From assembly GCA_038501195.1 (NCBI GenBank), contig JBBPUQ010000004.1, positions 1,736,001 through 1,800,000 on the forward strand: a stretch of 64,000 bases of DNA, given 5' to 3'. This DNA is from Nemania diffusa. Lineage: Eukaryota; Ascomycota; Sordariomycetes; Xylariales; Xylariaceae. The translations under genes and the position numbers were made by a program. The notes under the pieces are model-generated. The model was not told the origin of the DNA, did no database searches, and worked only from the letters and a program-made list of their open reading frames with translations. Of this stretch, positions 59,146-64,000 are shown one piece after another; the first letter of the stretch is position 1; every line of letters begins with the position of its first letter.

Positions 59146-62100
59146 ATGGTTGTGGTGGACAACTACGAATACCTCACCGAGGAGGAGAAGCGCCTCGAAG
59201 ACGACCGCAATCGGGTCAAGTATTGGAAGCAATGGGGACCTTACGTTGCTGAGCGCCAGTGGGCAACAGGTGAGATCACGCAGAGCTGCTTCTAATACCA
59301 GCCGACAAATTGTCGGATTGACGAATTAACGCATTATGACCAGTGCGAGAGGACTATAGCGCCGATGGCGACGCATGGAGCCGTGAGTAGACTTCCTATA
59401 CCGCCATGTCTATGTCCAAGCCGACTGACCCCTCGCCACCTACAGATTTCACTCACGACCATGCTAGGTCCCGGGCCTTCCGATGGGGCGAAGATGGCAT
59501 CGCAGGAGTCTCAGATACACATGGCCTACAGAACATTGCCTTTGCGTTTTGGAACGAAGAAGAGTTAGTTTGATAATAAGCTATGGCTCGACGCAACGCA
59601 CCACTGATCGCCACTTAGCCCCTTTCTCAAAGAACGTCTCTTCGGCCTATCGAACCCCCAGGGAAACCACGGTGAGAGTATCAAGGAAGCTCATTTCCAT
59701 TTGGATAATACTCCTGTGAGCATGAAGCCTTGTATTCGATAGATACTTGCGGGATAGGGGCTAATACTGAATCTAAACAGACTGTACGAATATAGATACA
59801 CTCTTTTGCTCCTCGCCCCTCCCAAACCTAGCGATAAGGCACTTACATCTATGATAGCATTCCTACATGAAATATCTTTACAAATATCCGCAGAAGGCCT
59901 TCCCGTACGAAGACCTCCTCAAAGAAAATGCTCGACGGTCACGAACGGATCGCGAGTATCAGCTTATTGACACTGGTATATTCAAAGACGATAGGTACTG
60001 GGATATCGTGATTGAGACGGCGAAAGAAGGTGACGATCCTGAAGAGCTACTATTCCGAGTGACTGCTTGGAATAGAGGACCAGATCCTGCCCCATTGCAT
60101 ATCATCCCTCATGTCTGGTTTCGAAACACTTGGGCGTGGGGCCGCGAGCCCGAGGACAAGAAGCCCTCTATCTCGGAAGCCGCAGAGAATCTCGTGCGCT
60201 CAAAACATCACAAGCTGGGAGACCGATACGTGTCATTGTCACCCTCACCTGGTGTCGGACTAAGCGGCGAGGATGTACAGCCAGAGCTTCTATTTACCGA
60301 CAACGATACTAATGTTGATGTTCTGTACGGGCAGGAGAACAAGACACCATATGTGAAGGATGCATTTCACCGGCATATTGTGAATGGGGAGAAGGGAGCT
60401 GTGAACCCTGCTAAGACGGGAACCAAATGTGCTGCTTGGTTCTCGTTCAATGACTCCGGTGGCGTGGCGCCCGGAGAGTGTGCAGGTGCGTGAAATAAGC
60501 CCGAAAACTGTGAGATTTCTGTATGCTGACTAGTCGAAGTGGTTCGTTTCAGATTTTCCAGGAAAGAGGAGGCCTACTTCGATGAAGAGGAATTCGACGA
60601 TGTAATAGAGAAAAGGCGAGAGGAGGCCGATGACTTCTACTATCGTATAAGCCCTCTACCCATGTCTGAGGATCTTCGAAATATCCAGCGCCAGTAAGCA
60701 TTCCGCAATCTTTAGTTTCCCATTTGAGCAAATATCTTGCTTCTACACGCTTCCAAAGCCCTCATAATATACGTCTCACGTTCCGCAGCGGTAGTAATTT
60801 CTGACACTTTAATTCTTATAGAGCTTTCGCGGGCATGATGTGGTGCAAGCAATACTACCAGTTTATCTGGGATCAGTGGGCCACCGGTGACCCCTCCCAG
60901 CCACCTCCTCCCCCCGAGAGGAAAGCAGTGAGAAACGCTCAATGGAAGCATTTACACATTGATGACATATTGTCTATGCCTGATTCCTGGGAATACCCCT
61001 TCTTTGCTGCATGGGACTCTGCTTTCCATTGCATCCCTCTTGCGATGATTGATCCAGACTTCGCGAAGAAGCAGATCGATCTCTTCACAAGAGAATGGTA
61101 CTGCCACCCCAATGGCCAACTCCCAGCGTATGTGAACCCCTTCTGCTAGTCTAGTCGTGTAGGTTTTCTTACGCTCTTACTTAGATACGAATGGAACTTT
61201 GGCGACGTGAACCCACCGGTTCATGCTTGGGCAACCTTTCGCGTGTTCAAAATTGAACGCAAAATATATGGTAGACAAGATCTCGATTTTCTCGAAAGAG
61301 TCTTCCAAAAGTTGCTTTTGAACTTCACTTGGTGGGTGAATCGGAAGGACACAGATGGCAAAAATGTTTTTGAGGGCGGCTTCCTCGGGCTAGATAATAT
61401 TGGACTCTTCAACCGGTCCGAGCCTTTGCCTACAGGCGGTGTTCTTGAACAAGCTGACAGTACAGGATGGATGGCATTCTATTGTCTTTCCATGTTAAAC
61501 ATAGCTCTTGAGCTGGCGAAACATAGAAGAACATACGAGGATATCGCCTCCAAATTCTTCGAGCACTTCATCTTGATAAGCGATGCTATGACTTTCAAAT
61601 CGGACAAAGATGAGAAGTCGCTGTGGAACGAGGAGGACGGCTTTTACTACGACGCGATCTCCTGGGGCGGTCCCTGGATCCAGCAGCTACCAGTTCGATC
61701 ACTCGTCGGGTTGATTCCTCTATATGCAACCATGACACTGGAACCAGAGCTTATAAATAAGCTTCCGTCATTCAAGAAGCGAGTAAATTGGTTCATGGAG
61801 AACAGATGCGACATGGCAGAGCGAAATATGGCTAGCATTCGTAAAAGGGGTAAGGGGGACCGTATTTTGCTGTCCATGGTTAGTAAGGATCGACTGGAGA
61901 AGATCCTGAAGCGGATGCTCGACGAAAACGAATTCTTCAGCGATCATGGCATTCGGTCCTTATCCAGATATCATAAAGACCACCCATACTCTATGGACGT
62001 CAATGGCCAGAAATTCACCGTCGGGTATGTGCCGGGAGACTCGGATAGTGGCTTGTTTGGAGGAAATAGCAACTGGAGAGGTCCAATTTGGCTTTGCGTC

Positions 62101-62832
62101 AACTTTCTACTGGTAGAGGCACTTCAACGTTTCTTCCTTTTCTACGGACCTGGGTTCAAGGTAGAATGCCCCACGGGGTCTGGAGACTATATGCATTTGG
62201 GGCACGTATCGGAGGAAATTCAGCACCGCTTGCAACATATGTTTGCTCGTAGCGATGATGGCCGCCGTAGCATCAATGCTGGAAACGACTTGCTTGACTT
62301 CGACCCCCATTGGAAGGACAACCTCTGGTTCTACGAGTTCTTCGATGGCGATAGTGGTCGTGGCCTCGGAGCATCTCATCAGTGTGGCTGGACTGGTCTA
62401 ATTGCTCGCATGATCCATGACACCGGGTAAGTCAAATATTGGCAATTGGTTGATCTGAATGACTGACGCGCAACTAGAATCAACTGCCGTATACCCCAGA
62501 CTCCACGGACGCCATCTGTGGGTATGTCACACTATTTTGACGATACCTTGCATCGGCACATCCATCTCAACAACTCGAAGCCACGGAAACCTCATATGCG
62601 CCGGTCATCTACGGCCCGTTCCATTGGAGCACGAAGTGACTTTGATACATCGGTCAACGGCGAAGATTTCGAAGCCCGTAGTGTACTGCCTGATGACCCT
62701 GAACGCGAAGCTCAGCGTAAAGAGGCGGATGCGCATCTACACCAGTACATCTCGGACCAGCTCCAACGCGTTATTGACGACGACGACGAGCATGATGGGG
62801 TCGATAGAGAGGAGTACGAGGCTCATGCATAG
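59146..62832 (+). CDS. glycoside hydrolase family 63-type glucosidase
   Basis: Multi-exon enzyme of about 1,000 residues, start ATG 59146 ([39 protein letters not shown] without a signal peptide, so probably cytosolic). Short 5' exons encode [43 protein letters not shown], and [19 protein letters not shown]. The middle exon (about 59859-60485) carries [15 protein letters not shown] and [22 protein letters not shown]. The (alpha/alpha)6 catalytic part follows: [47 protein letters not shown] with [39 protein letters not shown], and [14 protein letters not shown] (about 62370-62420). This matches GH63-like enzymes of the YgjK/mannosylglycerate-hydrolase type, so the sugar substrate is uncertain. 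An Arg/Ser then acidic tail ([15 protein letters not shown]) closes the protein at 62832. About nine exons; 5' borders are by eye. Confidence 0.85.
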
Positions 62833-63775
62833 ATGACAGGGTCTGTCAGACCTCCCCTACACTTATCATGGAAAAATATACATACAGGTCGTACGGGTAA
62901 TGAAACAGCTTCGAAGTAGAAAACGACGGATAAGCAACATAAATGATAGGATATCTTTTTGGGTCAGTGTTTTTAGAAGGTATTCATACAGAGCATTGGG
63001 AATAATAGAGATGCGGTTAAAATGGGCTATGCATTGATCTTACAGCTTGAGCCTAGTGAATGGGAACACGACTATTCTGAATACCTTTTTGACTCTTGGT
63101 TTACTACTGACGGACGGATGCTGATCGCGGTAAAATGAGAAAATGAATTGACACCCGGTAAGAGGTTACTAGAGTTACATCAATGCGAGATGCATCACAT
63201 AGTTCATGTTTAGTTGAGGTAGCTGGAGTCTCAGGGCTAAAACCATCCATATTGGCAGTAGAATATTGTTGTATAAATAAACTTCACATAAACCAAGACG
63301 TACTCTACTCTTATAAATGATTCCATGTAGCGGTAAATAGCTGCTAGCCTTGATCTTGGCGGCGGCATCTATATTTGGTATAACCAGAGGGTCAGCCTTA
63401 CTATCAATTCATGCCCAGAATATCCCCCAGACATCATTTGTTAAGACGAGGAATATCTCGGAGAACGACATAAAGAGGAAGACCCATAGCACTCATAATT
63501 ACTACCCATCGATAGGCATAGGGAGACATCTGTGGGTTCTGAGAACATTGATTATATTCTTCACACAAAGGAAAGGATGCTGCTAGATCTGGAGATGAAT
63601 GCGACCTATCTATTTTGACGCTTCTATACGCACAACGGCATCCCCTCCCGGCGCTTGGGAGGAGCTACCGGGTTTGGGAATGAATTTCCCATCCTCGACA
63701 TATCCGCAGCTCCTAACGTCCTTAGCTCGCCTCACTCCAAACCCGAAGAGGACAAATAGTAGATGGTTAATAATT
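62833..63775. other. convergent intergenic
   Basis: About 940 bp between the GH63 gene and ATP5, which converge. Open frames at 63350-63586 and 63599-63832 have no features (the latter overlaps ATP5 antisense). No gene seen. Confidence 0.6.
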
Positions 63776-63982
63776 TTACAGGGTGTCGGTGAGGAGCTTG
63801 TTCATCTTCGCGATCTTAGAGGAGACGGATAGATCGATTGTGCGGTCGCCGATCTCGACAACGAGACCACCGAGGATATCGGGCTTGACCTCGTTCGTCA
63901 CCTTCAGCTTCTTGCCCTGACCGACGTACTGAGACTTGGAGACGGCAGTCTCGAGACGGGAGAGGGTCCGGCCGTCGAGTGC
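63776..63982 (-). CDS. ATP5: ATP synthase subunit 5 (OSCP), last exon only
   Basis: Partial gene cut by the right window edge. This 3' exon of 207 nt encodes the last 68 residues and the stop (63776-63778). It contains the OSCP signature region: ALDGRTLSRLETAVSKSQYV, KLKVTNEVKPDILGGLVVEIGD and RTIDLSVSSKIAKMNKLL. The exon begins after a TAG acceptor at 63985-63983, with intron sequence continuing to the window edge. OSCP joins the F1 head to the peripheral stalk of the mitochondrial ATP synthase. Confidence 0.93.
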   Translation of the reverse strand, partial: ALDGRTLSRLETAVSKSQYVGQGKKLKVTNEVKPDILGGLVVEIGDRTIDLSVSSKIAKMNKLLTDTL

Positions 63983-64000
63983 CTATTTCGATTGATCAGC

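Overview
The window is nuclear DNA of a filamentous ascomycete (Pezizomycotina, most likely Sordariomycetes). Genes are interrupted by short GT-AG introns (about 40-150 nt), intergenic spacers are AT-rich, a tRNA-Leu carries a fungal-type intron, and fungal-specific families are present: a highly reducing polyketide synthase, a PHO81/NUC-2-type SPX-ankyrin regulator, a PTH11/rhodopsin-like membrane protein and a SesB-like hydrolase. Class and placement are inferred from gene content, not from any search.

Left third (1-27.7 kb) is accessory. A highly reducing PKS (10111-2025, minus) sits head-to-head with a short-chain dehydrogenase/reductase (11054-12065). A BBE-like FAD oxidoreductase (14927-13305, minus) and a rhodopsin-like membrane protein (16139-17324) follow. 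The first three look like a small polyketide gene cluster with backbone, reductive and oxidative tailoring. The PKS has only a remnant C-methyltransferase domain, no release domain, and an unexplained reading-phase break in the KS. Next is a divergent pair: a protein built from about 14 TPR repeats (21311-18732, minus) and a SesB-like alpha/beta hydrolase (21994-23264, plus). The hydrolase ends in a Gly/Asn-rich 43-residue tail resembling amyloid signalling motifs of fungal NLR-controlled cell death. This pair is the most interesting system in the window. A gene-poor AT-rich stretch follows to about 27.8 kb.

The right two thirds (27.8-64 kb) are conserved housekeeping genes: PHO81/NUC-2 (its start codon is split by an intron), a four-TM membrane protein, COX11, a membrane-anchored NAD/FAD oxidoreductase, VTI1, RRP12 with an RGG tail, SEC17, two identical inverted tRNA-Leu(AAG) genes, a GatC-like subunit, a DUF726/TMCO4-type protein lacking the nucleophile serine, a RasGEF with an N-terminal GTPase-like domain, a GH63-type glycoside hydrolase, and the last exon of ATP5 (OSCP) at the right edge. 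VTI1 and SEC17 belong to the same SNARE fusion/recycling machinery, and COX11, GatC and ATP5 all serve mitochondria, but nothing suggests co-transcription.

Exon boundaries were read by eye from splice signals and conserved protein motifs, and are least certain for the PKS KS junction, the GH63 5' half and the DUF726 first exon.
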